Source of the DNA: Lepidostoma basale
Lineage: Eukaryota > Arthropoda > Insecta > Trichoptera > Lepidostomatidae
Assembly: GCA_022606425.2 (NCBI GenBank)
Contig: JAHDVF020000450.1
Span: 62,001-126,000, forward strand
DNA: 64,000 nt
Direction of reading: 5' to 3'
The notes beneath the pieces are model-generated. The model was not told the origin of the DNA. It did not search any database and saw nothing but the letters and a program-made list of their open reading frames with translations. A program made the position numbers and the translations under genes. Below are positions 42,396-54,300 of this stretch, piece after piece (position 1 is the first letter of the stretch; each line of letters opens with the position of its first letter).

Positions 42396-42747
42396 TTTCG
42401 GATAGAACCCTCGTCCTTCGTAACTTGTGGTCAAATGTTTTCAGAGAGTGGAACTAATTAATTATAAGTCTGTTAAAGAAATTGACATACGAGTATTGAT
42501 TACAATATTTTACAAAAGACTTAATTTTTTTTTTGACAATGAGTGGTAAATGTGTGAATGTATTTTCGTGTTAAATTTTACTACAAACGAACACAAGCTT
42601 GCGGCAACAATCTTAATATCGTTTGTCCTGTGCTGAGGGTACACTATTCTACAATTTTTAGAGTCCCTAAAAGAAATTTCCCAGAACCCAAAGATTCCAC
42701 GGAACTCAATTTTGAAGAACTCTGCCAAATTGTTCCACTAACCAATG

Positions 42748-43855
42748 ATACTCAACCTTTTTTGTCTTCGGGCCACATCATCAGGGGATTCTTTGAGAAT
42801 TCCGTCATCTTGGAGGCTATCCATCTTTATGTTCCGGATGGTTATCTTCGACAGCGTCAGCATAGACTGTTTTATCTCCCAACATGCAGAACCAACCTGC
42901 CTCTGGTGATGCCGGTGGGGAGAGCAATCAAACTGCTGAACATGATCGCTTTGGAGATCGATGTCTTTCATATTCGTGAAAGTACATTCAGAAGACAAAT
43001 ACTCTTGACTTTGGAGAGTATCTTGTATTCCTAATGTCGAACCATCTCTCATGCGTTTTGGTATTATATATTTATTATGTTTTTCCTGTTCTCAATAGAT
43101 GCCTTGAACTATAAAAAATGTTTGTAATGTCTTTTGAGAAAATAAACTGATTTGATTTGATTTGATTTGATTTGATACATATATTTGTAAAGCTACGCGG
43201 GCCGCAACACTATACTGGTATGAAGAAAAAAAATCATGAAACCCCCCACCCCCCATTTTTTTGGAAAACAATTTGACATTTAAAAAATTATTAACTAAAA
43301 CAGAATAATAATATTACGTATTTCTTATTATTATCAGCATACGGTTCCTTAAAAATTACAATAGTGAAAAAAGTAAAACTCAAAAGTAACATGTATCAAG
43401 GCGTTTATTTCAAAATTTGTGTGATTTTTGAAATTGATTTGTCTAAAATTTCAACAATTTTAGACAAATCGGGTTTATAATTGCTGCATGCTACCTTCAA
43501 TACGTCATCGTGATGAGAATCAGAAAGTCGATTCCCGTATACGTTTTTTTGCATATTTCATTTTGGAATATGATGATTCACAAATATATGTTGATGCAAA
43601 CAATGTAAGGAGCAGGAAAGCACAATTTTTTACAGTCTTGTATTTTTAAGGAACTAATTTACAAAAATGGATGTACTTCTTTCCCTCTCTTTTTTCTTCA
43701 AAATTAGCTTTCAGATTAGTATTGTTCATGTATCAAGATATACGAAGTATAGAATGCCAGATTTTTTTAAATCATGTCCCTGATAATAAATGTGTTTAGG
43801 GCCGCACAAAAAAGCTTGGCGGGCCGCAGGTTGAATATGGTTGCACTATACTTTC
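42748..43855. mobile_element. Probable hAT-like element interrupted by LINE B
   Basis: The left end, ACTCAACCTTTTTTGTCTTC then GGGCCACATCAT, and the right end, GGCGGGCCGCAGGTTGAATA, are inverted and resemble the TCAACC...GGGCC ends of Charlie-type hAT MITEs. LINE B occupies 42782-43175. No clear 8-bp duplication was found. Confidence 0.45.
42782..43175 (+). mobile_element. LINE B fragment with TGATT tail
   Basis: The open frame reads LEAIHLYVPDGYLRQRQHRL, TCRTNLPLVMPVGRAIKLLN, FRRQILLTLESILYS and stop, then the 3' end and a (TGATT)n tail at 43143-43175. It is the cleanest LINE B C-terminus in the window. Confidence 0.8.
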
Positions 43856-43864
43856 TAACCGATC

Positions 43865-43978
43865 GCGAAAATCAGATGCAGCGTTCACATTTAGATTTAA
43901 AACACGTCTTAATGCGCCCTTGAGGTGATTACATCACAAAAACGGCGCTTTAAAAGTTAGCATATTATTATTATAATG
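43865..43978 (+). mobile_element. L2-like LINE extreme 3' end
   Basis: AAACACGTCTTAATGCGCCC, TTGAGGTGATTACATCAC and AAAACGGCGCTTTAAAAGTT, then ATTATTATT. Confidence 0.75.
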
Positions 43979-43979
43979 T

Positions 43980-44740
43980 AGTATTTTTGAATTAGGTAGG
44001 CACCTATTCTCCATGGTTTATATGCCATAAACAATTAAACGCGTTCATTTTTTATGTCACTGGCAATTTTACCATTACCATAAACCCGAAACCTAACCTT
44101 ACCTGTTTTTACCTCTTCCAGCGAAGCCACGAAAAGTTAATCGAAGCGGTTTCCGGTGGATCATTTATTTGATAAATCGTTGTTTAAAAATATTCTGTTG
44201 AATATATACGGCGCGTATAGAGTAAGTTACTTTTATTCTTAAACAAGTATTTGAAGTGATTAGTGTCTGTCAAAATCATTGTAGGCATTCCCCCAACTCA
44301 AATCTCAAGCAAAGCGTTGTTTGTATACAAAATATTTGTTTGCATTATTTTGTCACAGTTTTACGTAAACATACTTTCTCCTTGAATTGTTTTAGCTGTT
44401 TCGTATTTATAAATTATGTTACTGCGCGTATTTACTCCATGATTTTGGCATGAACAATGCATCGTATCCCGCGCGTCATCTATACACGTTTTCGCTTAGT
44501 AATCTCGCTTACTCGCAGATTTCGTACTTATTTATGAGGTACATAGATAATTTATTGTATCCGTTTTAAATAATTATGAAAAGACCGCCCAGGAATAGTT
44601 TATTTGGTTTCCCGCTCGTTTTTGGCAAACGACTATCTGTGATCTTTCTTACACGCATGTTTGGCTTACTTCCGCGAACAAATGAACGCGATGTTCTCGT
44701 TAGTGATAAAAAAGTAACTATCGTACCGTTTATCCGCAGG
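43980..44740. other. No recognised feature
   Basis: AT-rich with a few GC patches (44460-44520, 44590-44700). No coding sequence or repeat was identified. Confidence 0.3.
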
Positions 44741-44744
44741 TGTT

Positions 44745-45005
44745 ATCTGAGATGAGCTACTGCTGCACTAACCATGTTCTACTTATTCTGTTCCTTCACA
44801 TTCGTGCACCGTGTTTTGCGTGCCCGTCGATTGTTACGGGTTTAAAAAATTCAGCTAGATCCCCACTCTTCCTCGATTTTTTGCCGTATCACATTCTTTC
44901 GGCATTCATTTGTTCTATATGCCTTTTAGTGACGATTTTTCCCACCAACTCAATGATTAGATGTCTTATTCTATGTAAACTTGTTTTGATAGTTTTCTCT
45001 ATCAA
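44745..45005 (-). mobile_element. Degraded LINE A-prime fragment
   Basis: CACATTCGTGCACCGTGTTT and TTCCTCGATTTTTTGCCGTA align loosely with the A-prime minus-strand copy at 28140-28300. Confidence 0.4.
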
Positions 45006-45007
45006 TG

Positions 45008-45800
45008 ACAAAAAAAGCCTTTCCAAGAAAGCTGAGATGGCAGTGCGCAATGGTTTTCTTGTACCGAACTTAATGTATGGAGCTGGCAAAAGAAGGATGA
45101 AAGAAGAATAAATGCAGTAGAAATGAGATCTCTTAGAAGAATGTGTGCAAAAAAATGTTGTATGGTAGAGTGTTGAATGAAAATGTAAGAAGTGAATGCC
45201 ACCACATGAAAGTGTTAAGAACAAAATAATGAAATGATCATTAACCCTTTCAATGCCAGGAGGTATTAATATGGCCGGACACTGATTTTCGGCAATTTTT
45301 TTTAAGAATCAAAACCTATTATATACACATTTTTTTGGAAATATGTTAAAAGTAGATAATAAAGACTTACCATATAAACGATTCGTGCTTAGCTTATGCC
45401 TTCATTTATAAAAATAAAATAATATTTCTCACAAGACGACAGGGTTGGCACATAACTTATCATTATAAATGAAATCAAACACTTCAAACGGGGGATTTCT
45501 GTAATTGTACGACGAGTGTCAGCCCTGCATAACGACGCATTTTGGTTGACCAACGAAGCTTTTTTTAAATTAACAAACAAACCAAAGCTAGAAATAGAGG
45601 AAGGCCAAGGAAAACGTGGCACAATCAAATCATTTAAATATTGAATGTCGGACACGTGAGGAGGCGGAGAAATTGACGTGTGTGCATGACAAGATGTATG
45701 AATGTAGAGGAAGCGAGAGAAGTATGTCAGGACAGAACAGTGTGGCGTTCCATTCTTTCTGCCTACCCCTCCGGAGAGACGGCGTGATGGTTAGTTAATT
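45008..45800 (+). mobile_element. LINE A copy split by a TTAA insertion
   Basis: KKSLSKKAEMAVRNGFLVPN starts the first part, which ends GATCATTAA at 45243. The second part resumes near 45580 with ACCAAAGCTAGAAATAGAGG and ends GGCGTGATGGTTAGTTAATT at 45800. The intact family reads GATCATTAAGATGGTTTGG, so the break falls exactly on its TTAA. Confidence 0.7.
45242..45580. mobile_element. Probable TTAA-targeting element fragment
   Basis: It begins CCCTTTCAATGCCAGGAGGT right after TTAA inside LINE A; CCCTTT resembles piggyBac-type ends. The right border is unclear because flanking LINE sequence is missing. Confidence 0.4.
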
Positions 45801-45802
45801 AG

Positions 45803-46545
45803 CAAACAAATCATCACACCGTTTCGCCGTAGGGGTAGGTGGAGATAATGGACTGCCACACTACTCTATCCTGACATACCTCTCTAGCGTCCTCCACATT
45901 CATACATCGAGTCATACACGCACGTCGATTCTTCCAGCTTCTGACATGACCAACCTTTAATATTTGATTAATTTGATCATGCCATGTTTTCCTCGGTGTG
46001 CCTCGACTCCTTACTCCATTTACATCATTAACGTAATATTATTATTTTGTTGAATCGCTCTTTACATCATGACAGCAAGAGCCAAATCGATGTAAAGGGT
46101 ATTATAGCTATCATAGTGATTTCGTGAGATGTGAGATGTAGATGTGATATCTATTGTCACATGAATTCTACACCAGACCAAAGACAGTGTGACAGTCACA
46201 TTGCCCTCGCCGGGAATCGAATCCGGAACCTTCGGGGTGGCAGTCAATGTACTAACCACTCGGCCACGTAGGTCGTCATATACTTTTTTAACCATTCTTT
46301 CTTCACCCATGCGCTCAATACGTCCGAACCAACGCAGCGATCCTTTCATAATTTTGTTCATAATACCTTCTTTCGCTCTACATTCCTTCCTAATATCAGC
46401 ATTTGGGATTCTGTCGTACATCGTTCTACCACACATACGTCTTGGGGACCTCATCTCTACCGCATTTATTCTGCTCTCACCTTTCTTCTGCCAGTTCCAT
46501 GCTTCGATTCCATACATAAGGATTCTATACATTAATTCAATGTAA
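45803..46545 (-). mobile_element. LINE A fragment split by SINE 1
   Basis: The tail side is at 45803 (CAAACAAATCATCACACCG), tail to tail with the previous copy. Minus-strand coding at 46277-46530 reads [20 protein letters not shown] and [24 protein letters not shown] 1 sits at 46036-46276 between two continuous LINE segments. Confidence 0.8.
46036..46276 (-). mobile_element. SINE 1, best copy (tRNA-derived)
   Basis: On the minus strand: GACCTACGTGGCCGAGTGG (box A region TGGCCGAGTGG), TTGACTGCCACCCCGAAGG, GGATTCGATTCCCGGCGAGG (box B), then the body GTGACTGTCACACTGTCTTT and an AATAATATT-type end. The tRNA-like head is about 75 bp. Other partial copies are at 14536-14636 and 42266-42395. It inserted into LINE A. 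Confidence 0.85.
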
Positions 46546-46775
46546 TATCGATAAATCTCGGCTTATTTTTGCAACATAGTGGCAAGAGATGTAACTATAC
46601 ATTTAAAAATTATATGTTTTTTAAAACAGTTTAACTTGGCTAGATATGAACTCTTTCCGGTCCACAAAAAAAAGTTCATTCAGTTTCACAATAGAATTAC
46701 AGAATTACACGCTAAAACAATACATTCAGGTTTTTTTTAATAAAACTATATTTATGTTTACACTTTTTATTTATG

Positions 46776-47068
46776 ATGAATAATGGTGTCATGAACAAAA
46801 TAATGAAAGGATCATTAAAATGGTTTGGACATATGGAAAGAATGGTAAAAAAATTATATATTAATGATGTAAATGGAACCATGAAATAGAGGAAGACCGA
46901 GGAAAACGTGGTACGATCAAATAAATCAAATATTGAATGTCGGCCATGTGAGGAGTCAGAGAAATCGACGCGCGTGCATGACACGATGTATGAATGTTGA
47001 GGAAGCGAGAGAAATATGTCAGGAAAGAAAAGTGTGGCAGTCCATTCATTCTGCCTACCCCTTACGGT
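46776..47068 (+). mobile_element. LINE A 3' fragment lacking tail
   Basis: AATAATGAAAGGATCATTAA through GTGTGGCAGTCCATTCATTC; it stops at CTGCCTACCCCTTA before the usual tail. Confidence 0.7.
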
Positions 47069-47210
47069 TATAGGTTTAAAGTGTTGATATTTTTCTAAAA
47101 GTACGCTCACAGTCAGCAAATAAATTAAATTATACATACAAAATTGTCAAGAAAACTGTCAAAACATCCTTAATCTGGTATGTTACCAAGAATCTCTTTA
47201 TTATTTTGAT

Positions 47211-47430
47211 TAACTAAATAACTAACCATCACGCCGTCTCCCCGAAAGGGTAGGCAGAAAGAACGGACACTGTCACACTTTGACCGATGCGGCACTCCAT
47301 CCTTCTCTTTTCGCCCCGTGGGAGACGCGGTGTGATGGGTTGCGAACCTCATCGCCACCAATAGGCATCTCCCGCGCACACTTCGATGTTGGACGATCGA
47401 GAGACGGCGTGATGGTTAGTTAGTTAGTTT
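47211..47430 (-). mobile_element. SINE 2, copy 2, abutting a LINE A tail
   Basis: AACTAACCATCACGCCGTCT is the LINE-type tail. The reverse complement then gives GAGGTTCGCAACC (box B) and GCGCGGGAGATGCCTATTGG, ending near 47400. A plus-strand LINE A end, GAGACGGCGTGATGGTTAGT, follows directly at 47401-47430. Confidence 0.7.
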
Positions 47431-47509
47431 TATTTTTATTTATTTTGAATGCATGGAATAATGCTCTAATTATTACATTTTATACGCAAATAGTTTGAAT
47501 TCACTGTTC

Positions 47510-47775
47510 GCTTCCTTCATATATTCTTCATCACTACTTTCAAACCCACAACATTGACAATCCGAATGATATTAAATCTCACCCGAAAACTCGCCTTTTC
47601 AAAATGCTGCATAAAAAATACTATCCAAAAACCCACATTTTCAACTGCATAAAATATAAACAACTTTTATCTGATTGCTGTTGTCGGATGCAGCTCTCAT
47701 GACTAAAATCATCGTCAAAGCGCCCCCTTGAGGTAAGTTATTCCCGAAAACGGCGCTATACAAATTATGTATTCA
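47510..47775 (+). mobile_element. L2-like LINE 3' end
   Basis: HIDNPNDIKSHPKTRLFKM-like coding, then AAAGCGCCCCCTTGAGGTAA and AAAACGGCGCTATACAAA. Confidence 0.65.
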
Positions 47776-48160
47776 AAGTAAACTATTTTTGTATAATATG
47801 TAATAATTAGAGCATTATTCCATACATTCAAAATAAATAAAATTGACATAAATATAGTTTAATTTAAAAAAAAAACCTGGATGTTTTGTTTTACCCTGTA
47901 AATCTGTTGTGGACCTGATGAATATTTTTTTTTGTGGACCGGAAAAGGTTAAATCTTAATTTTGTAATGTCTATTGATGAAAAAAAATGATCGGATTATA
48001 TGTTTATTATCCATTTTCCTTACCAATGCATACCAGTATCTTCTCCTTTGCCTTGGCCACGTAATGATATCCTCACCCTTGCATATCTACCTGTTTGCGA
48101 AAATAATAATAAACGGTATGTCTCTTGCAGCTATTTGTCGCAGGCAATATCAGCTGAGGA

Positions 48161-48390
48161 ATGTCAGTGAATCAGGCCCAAGCCGAGGGGGGAGTGGCGC
48201 CGGTGGCGGAGAACGGCGGCGGGGACGCGGCGGCCGAGGCCCCCGTGGACCCCGCGCCCCGCGAAGACGTCAAGAAGCACCCCACCGGCAGGACTGTCAT
48301 CGTCCGCAACCTGCCGCCCAGCATGCTCTTCAGCTTCCAGGAGGAGCTCAGGAATGAGTTCTCCAAATACGGAAATATTGGATATGTTAA
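48161..48390 (+). CDS. RRM protein coding exon 1 (N-terminus, start of RRM1)
   Basis: ATG at 48161 is the first in frame. The acceptor TCTCTTGCAG ends at 48130 (or CGCAG at 48143), so this exon probably starts with about 20-30 bp of 5' UTR. The donor is TTAA|GTGAGT, phase 2. Strong GC bias (48180-48330) contrasts with the flanks. Confidence 0.88.
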
Positions 48391-51300
48391 GTGAGTAGGA
48401 GTATTTATTATTATTATTATTTCTCGGCGCTACATCCCGGTGTGGGACTTGGAATCCTCCACAACGGTCCTCCCTTGACTTTTGTCTCTGGCCATCTCTC
48501 TCCATTCCCCAGCTCCTTCCATTTTCTTCCAATCTTTTTCCACGCAATCCGCCCATCTTTTCCTCGGTCTGCCTCTTGGTCTCTTTTTGCGAGGCACCTA
48601 TCTGGATATAATTTGTGGTGTTCTACCCTCTGGCATTCTTTCCACATGGCCAGCCCACCGTAGGCGTTGAGACTTACAGAGTCTCACTACAGTTTCCTGG
48701 TTAATTAGTTCTTCAAGTTCAAGGTTTCTTTTTATTCTGTAAGTCCCATCCTCCAGCGTGGGTCCAAAAAAAAGAAGTATTTATTATTTGATGATTAAAT
48801 AAATACGATAAAATTGTACCTCAAAGAAAACGGTTATTACCCCTGGCATACCCAACTGATTTCTTGCTGGGTATACTGGACTATCAATCATTGGAAATTA
48901 GACGAACTATCCATTTGGGTGTTCACTGATTCCCTGTCGAATACATAACTCCGATATTTTGAATGACTTGACATAGTTTGTCCCTGATCTGCGACAATGC
49001 CAACATTGATTATTTCACTCGCCACTGTGTAGAATCAATCTACCTAAGGTTATGCCCGTGGGCAGGGCCATAATCCTTCTAAACCGCATCTCTTCGGATG
49101 TGGACATCTTCCACTATAATGACGCCACCCTCAGAAAGCATCTATCTTTTATATAATGTTTTAAATATTTGCTTCTCTTGTTTTTCATATTGTACCACAT
49201 TGTTTCTTTTTACTTAATTGTTCTTAAATATATTTTCTTTTTATTTACAAATTGTTGTTATTTTTGTTATTTTTAATTGTAATTACAAATGAATTGGAAC
49301 ATGTTATAATGTAAAGGAAACACCCACAGAATGCTAATTATATTTGAAGCTAGGGCAATACATTTGTTTGATGCCTAAATAGGTTTGATGATTAGAAAAT
49401 GTATTTTTCAGACTCGGAGGAATTACGGTTGACCAGCACACCATCAACCCAACCCTCACTGCCTTCATGAACTTCTCCGACACGGAGTCCTCGGATAAGG
49501 CAAGTTTCTTAATATACATAATATCAAAAGATTAATCTTAACCCGTTGCACCACTAATAAAGTTGACATAATTTTTTCATACAACACACTATTTAATTTT
49601 GACTCATTTTTTTTATTACAATAACATTATGACTAAATTACACACAAAATAAAAATGGTAAAACTTAGATCATTATGGCTCATCTCCAGGTAGTTTTGGA
49701 ACAGTGTGATAAGCTTTAAAGCATTCTGGCATGTGGAGAGCCACCAAACATTTCTCACATTCCCATCGAGATTCACAATCATTAGAATCAAGTCACTAGA
49801 ATCACTAGAATATTCATGGGTTCGCTGTATTTGATCCTCATTTGATGAAATATTACAAGCGCGACGAGTTTGTTTACGAGTGCGTTGGGCCATTTTGGAG
49901 GTATTGACAGATGTTAAAATATCGTAATATTTTGTAATAAATAATGTGAAATGAATTGTGATTATTACATTTTATTATGAAATCAGTAACCGAAATATAC
50001 TTATTTATGTCATTTTTATGAATAAAGTTATTGTCACTCGGTTTTAATGTAAAAAAAATCATTTCAAAGACAAACCGGCGATTCGCCGGCTTTGTGTTGC
50101 AATTGGTTGACCTTTCCCTTACAGTGCTAAATTAAAAACGTGCGTTCCGGTGTAGGGTAGTCAGTACGCGTTAAAAAATTAGCGATTTTAAATCCATTAA
50201 ATAGGAACATTCATAGCTAATACCCTTATATAATTATAATTGAAGTCAAAATTTTTAATAATTGAGATCTGATTGCTAAAAACATTAAAAAACCATCTGG
50301 CAACGCTCACGGAACGGGCATAGACCCGCTCTGGTTGGAAGCCTGAAAGCGACTGCCGCCGGCGCGGCGGGACGGAGAGAGTGAGAACATTGAGCTAGAA
50401 CATATGCAAGAGTGAGATGCGAATATAGTGTCGCGTACTCAGCGCTACGAATTTTGTTTCCGATGTTCACAAAATACCTCCGATGTACCCGATGAATTCT
50501 GATTATTATTAATATTATTTTTTTAATCAATGCGTAAATATATTATGGAGGAATACCTAAAATCTTAACCTTGTATTTATTAAATGTATAGAGATATTGA
50601 TGGTTATTAGAAGCAACGTGTAGAAGATACCCATCACAGGGAAGGGAGGGTTAAACAGTGAAACCTCGTTGAAAGAAGGGCTGGTGCGGGTAAAAAAGTG
50701 AGTGGAGGTTTAAAAATATTTATTGGAAACAAGAATTTATCAATGAAAGCGAAAATGGCCGTTCACAATGGAATTCTGGTCCCAACCGTTGTGTATGGAA
50801 GCGAAGCATGGAACTGACAGATGAAGGATGAGAGAGAAGTAGAACGATGTACGACAGAATCTCAAATGCTGATGTAAGAAAGAGTCCTGGTTATAATATT
50901 GCGGATGTTTCCTCAGGCCATGGAGAGCAACGGAGTGGAGATGGGCGGCAACAGCCTGGAATTGCAGGTGCTGCGCTCCGGGGAGTACACCGCCGTCCTC
51001 AACAACATCCCGGCCATCATCAGCGAAGACACCCTGCGCTCCGTCTTCTCGCCCTGCGGCAACATCAAGAAGATCCTCAAGATCCCTGCGAGACCCACTG
51101 GTGAGTGTGCTCAATCCATTTAACTTCAGTCCTTTTATATATACAGATTTATCATCCGTCAAAGAGATCTCATTTCTACTGCATTTATTCTACTTTCATC
51201 CTTGTTTTGTCACCTCCTTGCTTCACTTCCATGCACAAGGGTCAGTACAAGAACACCATTGTGCTCTATCATCTTATCTGTATATTATGAGTGTCAAATC

Positions 51301-54300
51301 TAAATGTAAGAAGTGAATGCATTGTGAATGAAAATGTTATGAACAAAATAATGTAAGGATTATTACGATGGTATGGATTCATGAAAATAATGGTAAAGAA
51401 ATTATACAGGGATGATATAAATGGAACTAGAAATAGAGGAACACCGAGGAAAAACGTGCCACAATTAAAATTATCATGATCATCTTCGCAATTATTGTCT
51501 TACATTTTTTGTTTCATTGCAGCAATAATCAAATTTTGGCCTTACTTTTAGTCTTTAGTTGCAGCATTAATAAAATTTTGGCCTTACTTTTAGTGTTTTG
51601 TTGCAGCATTCATTGAATTTCGGCCATACTTTTATTGTTTAATTGCAGCATTAATAAAATTTTGGCCTTACTTTTAGTGTTTTGTTGCAGCATTCATTGA
51701 ATTTCGGCCATACTTTTATTGTTTGATTGCAGCATTAATCGAATTTTGGCCTTACTTTTAGTGTTTAATTGCAGCATTAATCGAATTTTGGCCTTACTTT
51801 TAGTGTTTAGTTGCAGCATTAATCGAATTTTAGTGTTTTATTGCAGCATTAATCGAATTTTGGCTTTAATTTTAGTGTTTTATTGCAGCATTAATCGAAT
51901 TTTGGCCTTACTTTTAGTGTTTAGTTGCAGCATTAATCGAATTTTAGTGTTTTATTGCAGCATTAATCGAATTTTGGCTTTAATTTTAGTGTTTTATTGC
52001 AGCATTAATCGAATTTTGGCCTTACTTTTAGTGTTTAGTTGCAGCATTAATCGAATTTTAGTGTTTTATTGCAGCATTAATCGAATTTTGGCTTTAATTT
52101 TAGTGTTTTATTGCAGCATTAATCGAATTTTGGCCTTACTTTTAGTGTTTAGTTGCAGCATTAATCGAATTTTGGCCTTAATTTTAGTGTTTTGTTGCAG
52201 CATTTATCGAATTTGATGACGAGGAGAGCTTAAACAAAATGCTGTCCCTGAACGGCACCATCTCCATGAACAACACGGACGTCACCATCCACCGACAGGG
52301 GGCTGAAATCAAACGAGTGAGTTCACCTGACAATGTAGTTATTTTTTTATTTATTTGAAAAGAAAGTTTTATTTTTAATCACAAAATGTGTCTAATAATA
52401 AACTGGCAGTAATTGAAGCAGGTCAACCGTCATCCAAGTAAGTACGTTTTGTAAACTAGCGCCACTAGCGATATCTTGTGTACCGTGATAGGCAGATGGG
52501 AATGTAGAGTGAAGGGTGCAACCAGTAGCGGTACTTCCATACAAGCCGGGAAGCCGGGCTTGCCTTAAAAAATCTATCTTCTTCGCGTACCGACGTTGGC
52601 AATCACTCCGGCGAAGGCTCTCGCCATAGTGATATCCTGGGAATGATAATCAGAGTGGTTTTCCGTTGTCTTCTCCGATGGGTTTTTCTGTAGGGGTCAC
52701 CTTCCCTTAGCTGGGGGGGCCGGTTTTATGGCGCCGGACACTCGCCATTCGCCCTCTCACTATCTGCTATGATACTGATGGTAATAACAGTGGCCACATT
52801 GCCCCCGAGAGACCACTCGTGGACGCTAGTGAGTAGGACTTGTTGGTAGTGTTGCTGGTGGTATATGCAACATGGTTTTTCGTGATATTTTATAGAAGTA
52901 TAACTTCCAGCAAGATATACCCCATCACGACCAGTGGCGTGCCTACAGTCAACCAGTAAGGCAAGCCGTCCGCCTTTTTTTTGTTATAATATTAGTAGAG
53001 GGTCACGATAATGTATTTCCCGGATTAAAAGAGTTTTATCTTTCTTAATTAATTTCGTGAATTAATTGATTTTAATTAATATTTTAGGCGTATTTTAAAT
53101 TTATACTAAAAATAATTTTCTGCGTCTTCAAATTCATGTTCTTGTATAATATAAGAATGTATTTACAGATATAAGAAGAAATATAATTAATAAGCTCTAA
53201 ATAGATAATAAAAATCAATTTGTTTACACCGAAACACGAATTATAAACAAATGTTCGTAAAAAAATGACTTAATCTTTCTTTTCATAACATTTCTGCACA
53301 TAACGTAAATGACAGATAACATTCTGACAATAGAAGAAGAATAGTAACATACTTCAGATTGATAAAGCCCGGTTTCAAATCCATACAAAAAATTGTAGAT
53401 ATCTCTTGGTATATATGCACCTAGCTATATGATTACAAGCCAAAAAGACGTAAGTGCGACAAAGACCCTTTTACATTTTGCAAGCCCAATATGAAGCCCA
53501 TCGAAAACATGAAACAAAACATGTGGACGTAGGCGTATTCGCGCGCATCTCATCTACAGCTACGGTACGTACGAATGAAATAAAATACGGCGCGTATGAG
53601 TGGAACAAAACATACATTTCTGCTCATGACAGCGGAGTCATTTGCAACGTAACGGATTAAATCGCTTTAACTCACGCGAAAATTCAAAATATTATTTTAT
53701 TCGTAGACGGCTCAAACGTGCAAAAAACATTGTTTTATTATAGATTTTTTAAGGCAAGTCCGGCTTTTCGGCTTGTATGGAAGTACCGCCACTGATCACG
53801 ACCTACCAACCATTGAACCCCAAACTATAATAAAACAATATTTTTTGCCCATTTGAGCAGTCTACGAATAAAATAATATTTAGAATTTCGCGCGAATTAA
53901 AGCGATTTAATTGCGTTGCAAATGACTCCGCTGACATGCGCAGAATTGACCTATGTGTATGTTTGTTTCACATATACGCGCCGTATTTGATTTCACTCAA
54001 ACATACCGTAGGTGAGATGCCCGCGAAATCGCCTACGTCCACATGTTTTGTTTCATGTTTTCGATGGGATTGCAAAATGTATAAGGGTCTTTGTCGCACT
54101 TATGTATTTTTGGCTTGTAATCATATAGCTAGGTGCATATATGCCAGAAGATATCTTAAATTTTTTGTATGGATTTGAATCCGGGCTTTATCACTCTGAA
54201 GTATGTTACTATTCAATGTGTCACGAACTTCATTTCTATTGTCAGAATGTTATCTGTCATTTACGTTATGTGCAGAAATGTTATGAAAAGAAAGATTATG

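Larger units (their letters stand above)
46650..47960. repeat. Large interrupted foldback
   Basis: 46650-46775 plus 47436-47510 are complementary to 47770-47960 (TTTCCGGTCCACAAAAAAAA; AATAATGCTCTAATTATTAC). The left arm is interrupted by LINE A, SINE 2 and another LINE A tail (46776-47435). The loop holds an L2-like 3' end (47510-47775). Confidence 0.7.

Noticed and set aside
48164..48556. Antisense open frames over RRM-gene exon 1 (also 55504-55860 and 50740-51162 opposite exons 5 and 3)
   Set aside because: These are shadows created by GC-rich codon bias of the real exons; the sense frames have RRM/RGG motifs and proper splice sites.
50285..50530. GC-rich patch with an 81-codon minus-strand frame as an exon
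   Set aside because: No splice signals, no family resemblance and stop-rich flanks; left unannotated.
51529..52200. CRISPR-like regular repeats
   Set aside because: Units are directly contiguous with no unique spacers, and the context is a eukaryotic intron.
51719..52216. 165-codon open frame with repeated CSINRILALLLVF units, looking like a membrane repeat protein
   Set aside because: It is the splice-acceptor array read in a frame one base off the exon 4 frame. Openness follows from unit lengths of 42 and 30 (multiples of 3), not from coding selection.
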